Assembly (NCBI RefSeq): GCF_000002515.2
Contig: NC_006041.1
Coordinates: 496,001-560,000, forward strand
DNA from: Kluyveromyces lactis
Taxonomy: Eukaryota > Ascomycota > Saccharomycetes > Saccharomycetales > Saccharomycetaceae
Length of the DNA: 64,000 nucleotides
Direction of reading: 5' to 3'
The notes below the pieces were generated by a model. The model made no database searches. It was not told the origin of the DNA and saw only the letters and a program-made list of their open reading frames with translations. Positions 49,879 to 59,426 of this stretch are shown here, one piece after another. The stretch's first letter is position 1; each line of letters starts with the position of its first letter. A program made the position numbers and the translations under genes.

Positions 49879-52800
49879 ATGGACCCACAGCAACCGGCAT
49901 CCGATAATTCTGAATGGCAGTTTCAGGTCAGTCCTGGCGCTGCTTGGAATTTAAGAGCACAAGCCAGGAGGGGCCAGACAGGCAGCAGGGATGCAATTCC
50001 GTTAAGAGTGGATGAGCTGACGGATGAGAATGAGCTTAATTGGGAGGCTCTTAATAATAGGAATCTTAGCATTCTTGGAAACGATACCCTTTCTGATATT
50101 TTCAGATCAAATCAACTGATCAATAACGGAACTAACGATAATAATAGTAATAACAATATCGACGGTGAAATACTGAATACTACAGGAACTGACGAAGATA
50201 ACAGAAGAAGTACTGATATAGATAATAATACCGCTGACCATTTCGAAGAATTGACGCGGGGAGCTGCTCGTGAAGCTAACTTATCGAGGGAAAGTGCTCA
50301 TGTATCTTCTGGTCTGCCTGCTGACTGGTTTACTACCATGAATCCTAGTAAACTGTCTTTACACCAAAGACCATTTTTGGCTAGAGAGCGGAAATCCGCC
50401 CTTAGTGGCATTGCACAAATTGAAGATGATTTAAGACAGTTGTTTGAAAACATAGAAAAAGAAGGATGGAAATTACCACCGATCGAAGGTGATTCTGAAC
50501 AATTACAAGAATATTTTGATAAACACAAAATCGATATGAGGGCAAGACAAAATATTGAGAATTTTGTTCTCAAAATGCAAAAAGAAGCATTAGATGACAG
50601 CTCTAACTGGACCGAAAAGGAAGCGTTGTTGGATTTCTTACTGAAGCAAGTCCAACTTACACCAGAAGACACTACAGCATTAAGTGAAATTGTCGAACTT
50701 TCAAGATACAGATTTAAATTTGCATTAGGTATTATAGAATTAAGAAAAAACTATCTTAAGGAGTCTTTGCAGCTAGGAATCCAGCGACTTCGTGACCTAA
50801 ACTATTCAGCATTTTTAGCGGAGAGTAATTTGTCGACGGAAGTTGTTGAACATCTAAAATCAACAATTATGAAACAGCAAAGAGTTATTTTAAGGGCAAT
50901 CGAAATGGAACTCTATTCTCTACATTCCTATCAAGAAAAATATTCGGAAATTATCAAAAGGATGGCGAGATCGATACATGACTACTATAAAAGAAAGAAT
51001 ACCAACCCTAACGTACCAAATCCTATTTATTACTATCGCGATTTGTTTTTGAAATACTCTCCTTGGACAAAAAGAGGATTGGACTTGGCTTTATATGATA
51101 TGCATGTCTCAGAAGAGGAATGGAAGTTTATGTCTAATCACGTGAGAAGCCAGTTGCCCCAGATGCTCTCAATGGTTTCTAAAGATAATGCATTATATAC
51201 CAGAATCAAAACACCAAAGAACACTTTCCCGTTATCTGATCTTCCTCATGAAATCCTAGCAATGGTTTTAGAAGCAAAAAGTCAAAAAGCCAATATTGTT
51301 CCCTTAATGGCTGTTTCTAAGGCTTGGGCTGAAGTCATTGCAAAACTCATATATTATCGTCCCCATATCAATAAACAGCAGCAATTGAATTCTTTTTTGA
51401 TTACCATGAGCAAGCCTAAGGAAGAGACGCTATTTGATTACAGGAGCTTGATAAAACGTTTAAATTTTTCATTCGTTGGTGACTATATGACAGATAGAAA
51501 ACTAGAACATTTCATTGGGTGTCCTAACCTTGAAAGACTTACTTTGGTTTTCTGTAAATATATTACAACCAAATCTGTGGCAAAAGTTTTAAAGGGTTGT
51601 CAATATTTACAAAGTGTCGACATAACTGGTATTCATCACATTAGAGATGATTTGTTTGAAGTATTAGCATCGGATTGTGAGAGGATTCAGGGACTTTATG
51701 TTCCTCATTCAAACGATGTCTCACCTAATGCTATCTCGAATTTTATCACTCACGCGCCGATGTTAAAACGTGTCAAAATAACTTTTAATCAATCTATTGA
51801 AAATGATTTGGTGATGAAAATGGTCAAATGTTGTCCATTTCTCGTAGAGGTGGATTTAACGTCAACACCGAATATTGATAATCATGGCTTGGTTACGCTA
51901 TTCACCTCTTTACCTCAATTAAGAGAAATCAGAGTCACGCATAACACGAACATCACCGATGAGTTTATGTTGGCGGTTTCTCAGGAAACCATGGGATTAC
52001 CTGCATTAAGACTAGTCGACTTCTCTGGTTGCGAAAACATCACGGACAAGACAATTGATAAACTTGTTACTTTAGCACCCAAGCTAAGAAACTTATTTTT
52101 GGGGAAATGCAGCCGTATCACAGATTCCGCTCTAAAGTCGTTGGCAAGATTGGGAAAAAATATACAGACAATGCATTTTGGTCACTGTTTCAATATTTCA
52201 GATGAAGGTGTCAGGGTTTTAGTAAGCAATTGCCCCAAGATTCAATATATCGATTTTGCTTGTTGCACCAATTTGACAAACAAAACCCTTTACGAACTCG
52301 CTGAGTTGCCCAAACTTAAAAGAATAGGTATGGTTAAGTGCTCTCAGATTACAGATGAGGGACTTTTAACAATGATAAGCATTCGCGGAAGGAATGACAC
52401 GTTAGAGAGAGTCCATCTATCTTACTGTACCAGTCTAACGATCTATCCTATATATGAATTGTTGATGGCATGCCCCAAGTTATCGCACTTATCGCTAACT
52501 GCAGTTCCATCTTTTCTTCGTCCCGATATCACGCAGTTTTGTCGTTCTCCCCCCAGTGAATTTACCGCTAATCAAAGGCAGATATTCTGTGTATTTTCCG
52601 GAAAGGGCGTTCATAAGTTGCGTCATCATTTAATGGGTATTCATGAACCTACCGATGGACCTAGCACCAAATCTGACGAAATTTTCATCAGCTTTTTAAA
52701 AAACAAAAACGCAATACAGTCTGACACTATTGAAGATGAGGATCTTGAAAGGTTATCCCATAACGCCGATCTTGATTCTGCCGCATTGTTTGCAGCTTCT

Positions 52801-53598
52801 GCAGTCTTCAATTTCGCTAATGAGCCTTTTAACCAAATTGAATTTGCTCATCTTGACCATGTATTCTCATCCATGCTGATAACTTCTGAAGATGAGCATG
52901 TTGTAAGCTCTGCTGATCTTACTGCACTGGAAGATTTCGACCGATCTTTTTACGATAATCCGCTTGATCCAAGGTTTACGGATAGATATGTTACGGTTGC
53001 ACCACCGGCTTCTTCTAATATTAATAATGAACTCGCTGATGTTATAAGGAAATTCCGTAAAATATTGAATCGTGTGTTAGATTTTGAAGTCAATGTCGCC
53101 AGTTTATGCAGGATCCAATTCCAATATTGTGGTACGTTAATTGCAGAAATGTCTTCGATTTACATAACATTCGTCGATTTAAACAGATATATCTCAGAAA
53201 TATATCAGAGAATTAAAGCTTCAGAAGAGCCAAAAGACCTCTTAGGATTTGTGCTGTGGAAAAAGTGGTGGTCACCTTGCTTCAAGGATTTAATGAGAAA
53301 TTTTAAGATTACAGCTTTAGTGTTGAGAATTTACGTGAAGGAAAGTTTGACAGTACTTACCCGTCAAAGAGAATTGGTTTTACAACGTGCCAGGGAAACA
53401 TGGGACAGAGAGGCTGCTAATGATCTTCCTGACGGAGAGGGAGATATTGACATGGGTGTCAATATGCTATTACCACCAGGAGGAACTGTGGCTGAAGAAA
53501 CTGATAACAATGATAATAATATAGATTTGAGGCTCTTCTTACCTCCCGGAAACGAACAGAATAGAGAAACTCCGGATGATCAAATCATTGAGGAGTAA
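49879..53598 (+). CDS. GRR1: SCF F-box protein Grr1
   Basis: Substrate receptor of the SCF ubiquitin ligase. Targets include G1 cyclins, Mth1 and Gic2, so it links glucose sensing to the cell cycle. The 1239 residues (1151 in S. cerevisiae) have an Asn-rich, disordered N-terminus and helical region up to about 440. The F-box lies at about 449-498 (FPLSDLPHEILAMVL, then AVSKAWAEVI). About twelve Cys-type leucine-rich repeats cover 540-875, each like LVDFSGCENITDKTIDKL. A long C-terminal domain and an acidic tail end the protein. In K. lactis, GRR1 acts on the hexose transporter gene RAG1. Order JSN1-GRR1-BIR1 matches YJR091C-YJR090C-YJR089W. Confidence 0.96.
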   Translation: MDPQQPASDNSEWQFQVSPGAAWNLRAQARRGQTGSRDAIPLRVDELTDENELNWEALNNRNLSILGNDTLSDIFRSNQLINNGTNDNNSNNNIDGEILNTTGTDEDNRRSTDIDNNTADHFEELTRGAAREANLSRESAHVSSGLPADWFTTMNPSKLSLHQRPFLARERKSALSGIAQIEDDLRQLFENIEKEGWKLPPIEGDSEQLQEYFDKHKIDMRARQNIENFVLKMQKEALDDSSNWTEKEALLDFLLKQVQLTPEDTTALSEIVELSRYRFKFALGIIELRKNYLKESLQLGIQRLRDLNYSAFLAESNLSTEVVEHLKSTIMKQQRVILRAIEMELYSLHSYQEKYSEIIKRMARSIHDYYKRKNTNPNVPNPIYYYRDLFLKYSPWTKRGLDLALYDMHVSEEEWKFMSNHVRSQLPQMLSMVSKDNALYTRIKTPKNTFPLSDLPHEILAMVLEAKSQKANIVPLMAVSKAWAEVIAKLIYYRPHINKQQQLNSFLITMSKPKEETLFDYRSLIKRLNFSFVGDYMTDRKLEHFIGCPNLERLTLVFCKYITTKSVAKVLKGCQYLQSVDITGIHHIRDDLFEVLASDCERIQGLYVPHSNDVSPNAISNFITHAPMLKRVKITFNQSIENDLVMKMVKCCPFLVEVDLTSTPNIDNHGLVTLFTSLPQLREIRVTHNTNITDEFMLAVSQETMGLPALRLVDFSGCENITDKTIDKLVTLAPKLRNLFLGKCSRITDSALKSLARLGKNIQTMHFGHCFNISDEGVRVLVSNCPKIQYIDFACCTNLTNKTLYELAELPKLKRIGMVKCSQITDEGLLTMISIRGRNDTLERVHLSYCTSLTIYPIYELLMACPKLSHLSLTAVPSFLRPDITQFCRSPPSEFTANQRQIFCVFSGKGVHKLRHHLMGIHEPTDGPSTKSDEIFISFLKNKNAIQSDTIEDEDLERLSHNADLDSAALFAASAVFNFANEPFNQIEFAHLDHVFSSMLITSEDEHVVSSADLTALEDFDRSFYDNPLDPRFTDRYVTVAPPASSNINNELADVIRKFRKILNRVLDFEVNVASLCRIQFQYCGTLIAEMSSIYITFVDLNRYISEIYQRIKASEEPKDLLGFVLWKKWWSPCFKDLMRNFKITALVLRIYVKESLTVLTRQRELVLQRARETWDREAANDLPDGEGDIDMGVNMLLPPGGTVAEETDNNDNNIDLRLFLPPGNEQNRETPDDQIIEE

Positions 53599-53774
53599 CT
53601 CAAGTTAAGTGAAGAAATTAGCACGGAGAAATATGATCGTAGTGTCGATGATAATGATAACAATTATAATACTAATAATACTAATACAATTTTTCGACGC
53701 CGTTGTTTGGTCAATCGATATATGTAGAAACCCCTATGTTTGTGTCTCTGTTTTTATGTAGTTGACGTATTTCG

Positions 53775-56111
53775 TCAGAAGTCAATATTAAACCTATTAG
53801 CAAACTCAAGCAAGACGGAGTCGTCATCGATTTGCTGTATGAATTCCTTTGCTGTTGAGAATTGTCGTTGTAATGTCTCTATTTTTGTATTAATGGTGGT
53901 TTCAAAAGATTCAAAAATCTCCTTTCCTTTCTGATCAATCCAGTTCTTGAAGTTCAGGGCAAGCTCCTCATTAGGCATGCTGTTTATGAAAAAAGTCAGC
54001 TCACCCGTTAAATCAGAAGCCAATGAAGCATCAATTCTATTCATGTACAATAACAGATCGCTGAAATACTTATTAAGTGTTAAGACATCCTCACTCAAGG
54101 AAGTTAGCTCACTGTTATGTAATACGTTCCATTTTGGTAGGCTTTCAATAGGAGTGGTCTGCGTTATTGATTCTGCATCTTGGTATTTTTGATCCAGATG
54201 TGGGTGATCCGTAGAATGGTTAGAATTGTTAATGACAGCTTTAGTGTCCACGTCTGGTGAGGAGGGAAATGGTGCGAAAGATACTTTTGGCTTGTTGGAG
54301 GGCGATACATCTGGTGTTCCTTGCCCGTTGACATCTTGGAATGTTAAAGATAAAGACCATTCATCTGATAATCGGTTTGAAGTTCTTCGCTCCGTGTTAT
54401 CCGCACCCAAATTGTTAGCGTGACTTTCGACTAGCTCATTGCTAATATCGGCACCCTGTTCCATTCTATTTTGAGCTCTTGAAACGTCATTGGCGAGTTC
54501 TGGCTCATCTATTGGATTCTGCTTAGGCCGAAGCAAATCTCGTTCACGATCTGGTAAACTTTGAACAGGTGATGAATGAACTCCGTCCTGGTTGTCATTG
54601 GGAGAGTAATCACTATCATTTTCACTTTCATCGCTGAATGCTATATCAGTATCAATAAGTTCCAGTTGCTCTTTTAAAGGCTTCATTGGGCTTGATTTTT
54701 CGGTTTTATTCTTTTTACTGCTCTGAGCAGGGAACGCCTCTTCAGGTATCACAAAGTTGCTCGTTCCATTGTTGTCAAAACTGAAGACATCATAACTGTC
54801 ATCCAAGATTGTGTTGGGTTTTGTGGCTTTTTCTTTGTTCTTCTTAAAGTCTAAGAAAACATCTTTATTCTTTTCAACAGATTGCATAAATGAAGTTTCT
54901 CCCACCTGGGAACCCTTGGAGTCATTAATCCCTAATTGAGCTGCTGTCTTCGCAAGTTTTATTTTTTTCTTTGGAGAAGCTTCTAATTGATCCTTTTGTT
55001 GCATTCTGCAACTTATAATGTCATTTAGTGTCCATTGATTTTCAGGTAACTTTTCGGTGTTAGAAGCAGATTGATTTTTATCTTTATTGTCTTTGTCCTT
55101 TGGTGGACGCCCTCTGGGTCTTTTTATCTTTGGCTCCGCAGTCTCATCTCGTAATTTTTTTGGTCTTCCTCTTTTCCGAGGTGCTTGTGTCTGAATTGCG
55201 CTGTCAGTGCCTCTTTGAAGTTGATCAGATGCTGTGTTATCACCAAACTCTATTCGGCCCTTATCTGCTCGATGATCTGATTGTACTTTTTCGAGCGGGT
55301 CAACTTCAGGTTTATAAGAGTCATCTGATGATAATGATGTTGAACCTTTGCTACTATACGCTGAAATGCTGTCCGTCACTCCCGCAATACTACTTGACGC
55401 ACAATGTATACTTTTTCGTTGGCTATTATCTTTAACCGGGGAAGATTCAAGTTCACTCACGTCACTCCGGTGTGACGACTTTTTAGGATCAAAGGTATCT
55501 CTGGAAGAGATTAGATTTGGGTAGTTATCTTTCTTATGTAGGATCTTTTCAATCTTAAGTTTCATATCATTTGAGTAGTTCATATCTTCATGCAATTGTT
55601 CTGTCCTTACGCTCACAATCGATTCAGTTTTCTTGGGTCGTCCTCGTTTCTTTGGCTGAATTGGAATTGGAAGAACATTGTGAGAATGCTTAGCTCTCGA
55701 AGCTTTTGGAATACCTCCTGATGTGTCCTGGATATTGTTATTATTATCAGTGGTAGTATTCTTCTTAGATTCTGAAGTAAAAGATATATTAGTTGGATCA
55801 ATTAGAGATTTTCTAGGCCTTCCTCGCCGTTTCTTTACCGGAAGACCATTTTCATCCAATATAGGTTCTTTTTTGGCGCTTTTACGAGCTTCTGTGGTTG
55901 GGTTCTTTCGTGGTCGTCCTCGTTGTTTTTTGATTGGATTTCCATTTGCATCTAATTCAACCGGTACAACAGGTTTAGTTCTCGGTCTACCACGTTTACG
56001 CTTTTCTGCTTTGGGCAATTTAGGCGTGTTCAAAGAGCCTATTTGCTGCAAACTCGATTCCTCTGACAGGAATGAAAGATCCATTGCAGACGAGAGGTTG
56101 GAATCATTCAT
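53775..56111 (-). CDS. BIR1: BIR1 positional orthologue with AT-hooks and no BIR domain
   Basis: By position and strand this is BIR1 (YJR089W), the survivin-like chromosomal passenger subunit that binds Sli15 and the kinetochore. The 778-residue protein (954 in S. cerevisiae) has no BIR fold: the N-terminal 235 residues contain no Cys, so the Cys3-His zinc site is absent. Instead there are six AT-hook cores RGRP at about 40, 64, 96, 156, 314 and 333, and the first three sit in a near-repeat. The middle is acidic and Ser-rich. The last 130 residues are ordered helices (TGELTFFINSM, ALNFKNWIDQKG), where the Sli15-binding part of Bir1 would be. The name rests on synteny plus this C-terminal layout. 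A rapidly evolving DNA-binding protein unrelated to Bir1 is the alternative. Confidence 0.6.
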   Translation of the reverse strand: MNDSNLSSAMDLSFLSEESSLQQIGSLNTPKLPKAEKRKRGRPRTKPVVPVELDANGNPIKKQRGRPRKNPTTEARKSAKKEPILDENGLPVKKRRGRPRKSLIDPTNISFTSESKKNTTTDNNNNIQDTSGGIPKASRAKHSHNVLPIPIQPKKRGRPKKTESIVSVRTEQLHEDMNYSNDMKLKIEKILHKKDNYPNLISSRDTFDPKKSSHRSDVSELESSPVKDNSQRKSIHCASSSIAGVTDSISAYSSKGSTSLSSDDSYKPEVDPLEKVQSDHRADKGRIEFGDNTASDQLQRGTDSAIQTQAPRKRGRPKKLRDETAEPKIKRPRGRPPKDKDNKDKNQSASNTEKLPENQWTLNDIISCRMQQKDQLEASPKKKIKLAKTAAQLGINDSKGSQVGETSFMQSVEKNKDVFLDFKKNKEKATKPNTILDDSYDVFSFDNNGTSNFVIPEEAFPAQSSKKNKTEKSSPMKPLKEQLELIDTDIAFSDESENDSDYSPNDNQDGVHSSPVQSLPDRERDLLRPKQNPIDEPELANDVSRAQNRMEQGADISNELVESHANNLGADNTERRTSNRLSDEWSLSLTFQDVNGQGTPDVSPSNKPKVSFAPFPSSPDVDTKAVINNSNHSTDHPHLDQKYQDAESITQTTPIESLPKWNVLHNSELTSLSEDVLTLNKYFSDLLLYMNRIDASLASDLTGELTFFINSMPNEELALNFKNWIDQKGKEIFESFETTINTKIETLQRQFSTAKEFIQQIDDDSVLLEFANRFNIDF

Positions 56112-56685
56112 TGTTACAGTACGCCATAGAAATCAAACCTACAGATCATTCATGTAATGAAACCGTCTGATGAAAGTGTATTTTTACTCTTCTTCCAACA
56201 AGATTCGCACCCTATTCTTCTCTTTTGACAGGACCTAGTATTCTTCTTGTCCATTCAGGATGTAAATATGATTTGATCTCAAATTGTGTCTTCTTTTTCC
56301 ACGAAAGTGTAAACAAAAGAGAGAAAAGGATCATCACAGCTGAATATTGAAAGACAATAAATAGGTTATAAGAAGACAAGGGCAGGTCGGCACGGCGCAC
56401 CTATCAGTGCCATTCTTGAGCCGCTAATGATGTATGCGCAAGGTCATGAATGTATTAAACATATGCGTATATATGATAGTATACATACAGTATTTTACAG
56501 AGCTAAAGGATAAATATTGAAGAGATTTAGTTCGCTCTTGATAAAATGAAAATGATATTTATTCTGTTAATGCAAAACAAGGAGATGGTTAGGATGATAA
56601 ATAGAAAACGAAACACCGAAAAATCTGGTTAAAATTTGAATAGTATTTGAACTTTGACCATTTTCTTATAAGATCATGATTTTCT
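56112..56685. other. BIR1 upstream region / TIF5 3' flank
   Basis: 574 bases with no BIR-domain remnant in any frame I read. A 62-codon minus-strand frame (56212-56400) shows no family features. TATATA-rich sequence lies near 56467. Confidence 0.5.
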
Positions 56686-57882
56686 TTATTCCGAATCCTC
56701 ATCATCTTCTTCGGCAGTTTTCAACCAAGTGATGAATGGCTTGGCAGCTCTACGAACCTTCTTAGAAACATCCTTTGGTACAAACTTCTTAGAGCATTTG
56801 GTACCGAAGCTGATAATCTCTTCTTCGGAAATGATGTCGTTGTTGTATAATTGGACCAAGATCTTTGGTAGTAATGGGATCAATTCTTGGTGATCAAGTC
56901 CAAGGAATCTTTCAATACCACCCAAAAAGTTCTTTTCGAAGTCTTCGTCCTTCAATAATTTTTGCAAGAACGCAGTATGTTCAGAGATATCCGATACGAT
57001 ATCTTCATCGAAAAGAACTTGGGCCAGAACTGCAGCAACCTTTGGATCTTCCAGAAGCTCGAGTTCTGCAATCTTTTTGTATAATTCAATATCGGTAGGT
57101 AGTTCTTCTTCATGTAGTACCCATTCACCAAATTCTTCCAACTTGGAGAATTCGCCAGTTTCTTTGTCAGCTTCACCTTGTAATTCTTTCGCACGAGCTC
57201 TGATGGCTTCTTCAGACATATCAACGGCCCAGTCCTCATCCTTGACTTCAATGGTAGCCAAGTTAGAGGCAGCGGCATTAATTTGTCTGGCCAATTCATC
57301 ATCATCGGAATCGTTTTCTTCGGCATCGTCACCAGCTTCAGCTTGGGATTTACCTTGAGCGATATCACTAATAGAAAGACCACCACCTCTGACATTAGCA
57401 GACGCAGTGGCAGCCTTCTTCTTTTTCTTGGAACCGTTCATACTGTCAGGAGGGTTCTTTAAGACGAACGAGGACAACTTATGTCTCAAATCCATAGGGG
57501 TTCTCTTACCACAAGCTTTACAGTCTCTAACCAAATCACCATCTTTAGTGATAACAATTTCAGTTTCAGGATTCTTACAGGATCCACAAAGGACAAACTT
57601 AGTGATGAAACCATCCAATACGTCCTGTAATTTGGCTGGTTGATGAGCACCATTGACAATGTAACGATCATTTTCAACATTGATAGCAGTTTGGGCACCC
57701 AATTCAAACCCGAAATATTTGATGATGTATGGAGCTGGTCTGTTTAAAGCACGGGCAACATCCATGGTATTCATAACAACAGTTTTGATACCATTACCTC
57801 TACCTTCAATCTTAGCCTGAATTGGAGGCATTTTATAACGGTAGAAAGGGTCATTGTTGTCTCTGCAAATATTGATTGACAT
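56686..57882 (-). CDS. TIF5: translation initiation factor eIF5
   Basis: GTPase-activating protein for eIF2 in the 43S preinitiation complex, acting at start-codon recognition. The 398 residues (405 in S. cerevisiae) begin with the GAP domain, including catalytic Arg15 in DPFYRYKMPP. A zinc ribbon with Cys99, Cys102, Cys121 and Cys124 follows. An acidic linker with DDAEENDSDDD precedes the C-terminal HEAT/W2 domain (about 240-390), whose acidic-aromatic end EEDDEDSE binds eIF3 and eIF2beta. Codon bias is high. It matches YPR041W, with TIP41 (YPR040W) further along, and BIR1 and EMC2 from the chromosome X copy lie between. Confidence 0.97.
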   Translation of the reverse strand: MSINICRDNNDPFYRYKMPPIQAKIEGRGNGIKTVVMNTMDVARALNRPAPYIIKYFGFELGAQTAINVENDRYIVNGAHQPAKLQDVLDGFITKFVLCGSCKNPETEIVITKDGDLVRDCKACGKRTPMDLRHKLSSFVLKNPPDSMNGSKKKKKAATASANVRGGGLSISDIAQGKSQAEAGDDAEENDSDDDELARQINAAASNLATIEVKDEDWAVDMSEEAIRARAKELQGEADKETGEFSKLEEFGEWVLHEEELPTDIELYKKIAELELLEDPKVAAVLAQVLFDEDIVSDISEHTAFLQKLLKDEDFEKNFLGGIERFLGLDHQELIPLLPKILVQLYNNDIISEEEIISFGTKCSKKFVPKDVSKKVRRAAKPFITWLKTAEEDDEDSE

Positions 57883-58412
57883 CTTCGGCTACTGTTACTA
57901 ATCTCTAGTCACTTGTTTCTGCTACCACCGTGTCTTTGACGTTCTTCAAGTCTGGAAAACACAAAAACTTTTAAAAGTAAGTTCGAACTGATCCTGTATT
58001 GGACTGTAAAACGGGGTCATTAACGCCTTCTTGAATCATGTATATGGAAGAAGTTCATCTCATCTCTTAGAAGTTCAACTTCAACTCTTCGCGTGTGGCA
58101 ATCAGATACTGAGGCCTTGATTCCTGAAAAATTTTCGTCGTTTATGGTGATATGAAAATACATGTCGAAACGGAGCATGTGTCACGTGCTTTAGCTCCAA
58201 CGATTCATTTGGCTCTGTGATTGTTTAAGCATCGGTTCTGTAAGAGACATATTACAGGGTATAACATGGGTGAGATACGTATGGTGGTGTTAAATGTTTG
58301 AATACCTTCAATACAATTACTGCTCGTGGAATTTAGTGAGTAATTTACTGTGTTGAAATTGTGCTCGAATCTCACATACATCTTAGGGTCGAAATCTAAC
58401 TTTGTTCATATC
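57883..58412. other. TIF5/EMC2 divergent promoter region
   Basis: 530 bases with one CACGTG (58183-58188). The frame of EMC2 runs back to a GTG at 58350, but there is no conserved sequence before ATG 58413. Confidence 0.5.
58183..58188. promoter_or_regulatory. CACGTG between TIF5 and EMC2
   Basis: Cbf1-type core about 300 bases from TIF5 and 225 from EMC2. Confidence 0.35.
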
Positions 58413-59273
58413 ATGGATTTACTTAAGAACAAATTACTGGCAATCCATAAGACTGGCGCATGGGCCATTCTGCCACCTAAAGAAATTGATTTGGCTTATA
58501 AGGAAACGAAACTTTTGATAGATGCTGGGTTAAATGGGCTTGACGAAATTAGTTATTTCTCAATGGTCGAATTATTGTTTTATCTTTGTCTTGTTCGTGG
58601 TGAAGACACAGAGGCTGAAACATTGTACAAAACTGTGACAGATCGTCTAGGTGACGATTCTCCAAGAATTCATGTGATGCACTCTATGTTAATACAGGTC
58701 ACTCGATCCGATGATGCGGCTAAGAAATATATCGAGGATTTGATCAAGAATCAGCTGGAAATAGCTACTGATTCAGAAGACTACGTACAGATGAAGAAAA
58801 GGCTACTTGCGATAGAGAGACCTTCGATGAGTAAAGAAAAATGGGTAAAAGAACTACTGGATCTGGTTGAGAAGTTTCCTCTAGATGCAGAAATATGGTC
58901 GTTACTTTCGCAAGAATACCAGGAGGCTGGGGACCTACGTCAAGCAATATATTGCATGGAAGAAGTCATAATTGGGGTGCCGTTCAGTTATGAAGCATTT
59001 GGTCAATTAGCTTATTTGCATTACTTGAAGTCTCAATCAGATTCTGACCCTGAAGCTGCTTTGCAATCAAGTTTATCAAATGCGTTGAGATCTGTTGAGT
59101 TGGCAGAAGCCTACGTGAAAGGTTGGGGTATTGTATTGAAGACATCTCAGAAACTGAATAAAAAACCTGAATTAACTCAATTAGCTGTAAGAAAATTGCA
59201 AGAACTTCAGCAAAATAATGATAACAGAGAAATCACTAACGTATCCAGATACCTTTTGGATTCAGAAACTTGA
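58413..59273 (+). CDS. EMC2: ER membrane protein complex subunit 2
   Basis: Cytosolic TPR scaffold of the ER membrane protein complex, which inserts tail-anchored and multipass proteins. 286 residues from the first ATG (292 in S. cerevisiae). It shows collinear TPR helices and the conserved KFPLDAEIWSLLSQEYQEAG and NALRSVELAEAYVKGW. An in-frame GTG at 58350 is discounted. It is divergent from TIF5 and convergent with TIP41. In S. cerevisiae it is YJR088C, next to BIR1, consistent with the interleaved order here. Confidence 0.93.
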   Translation: MDLLKNKLLAIHKTGAWAILPPKEIDLAYKETKLLIDAGLNGLDEISYFSMVELLFYLCLVRGEDTEAETLYKTVTDRLGDDSPRIHVMHSMLIQVTRSDDAAKKYIEDLIKNQLEIATDSEDYVQMKKRLLAIERPSMSKEKWVKELLDLVEKFPLDAEIWSLLSQEYQEAGDLRQAIYCMEEVIIGVPFSYEAFGQLAYLHYLKSQSDSDPEAALQSSLSNALRSVELAEAYVKGWGIVLKTSQKLNKKPELTQLAVRKLQELQQNNDNREITNVSRYLLDSET

Positions 59274-59426
59274 ATAGTGTGTATATAATATTATCACATG
59301 TATTACGAGATTTGTATATTATTCCTTTTGGGTAACATAATTAAATAGGTAGATTCATGAATGAGCAAATCAACTCTTTCTTGAATTTTCCAAAAGTGCT
59401 GTCAATTCGACAGTAGCGGTGAGTGC

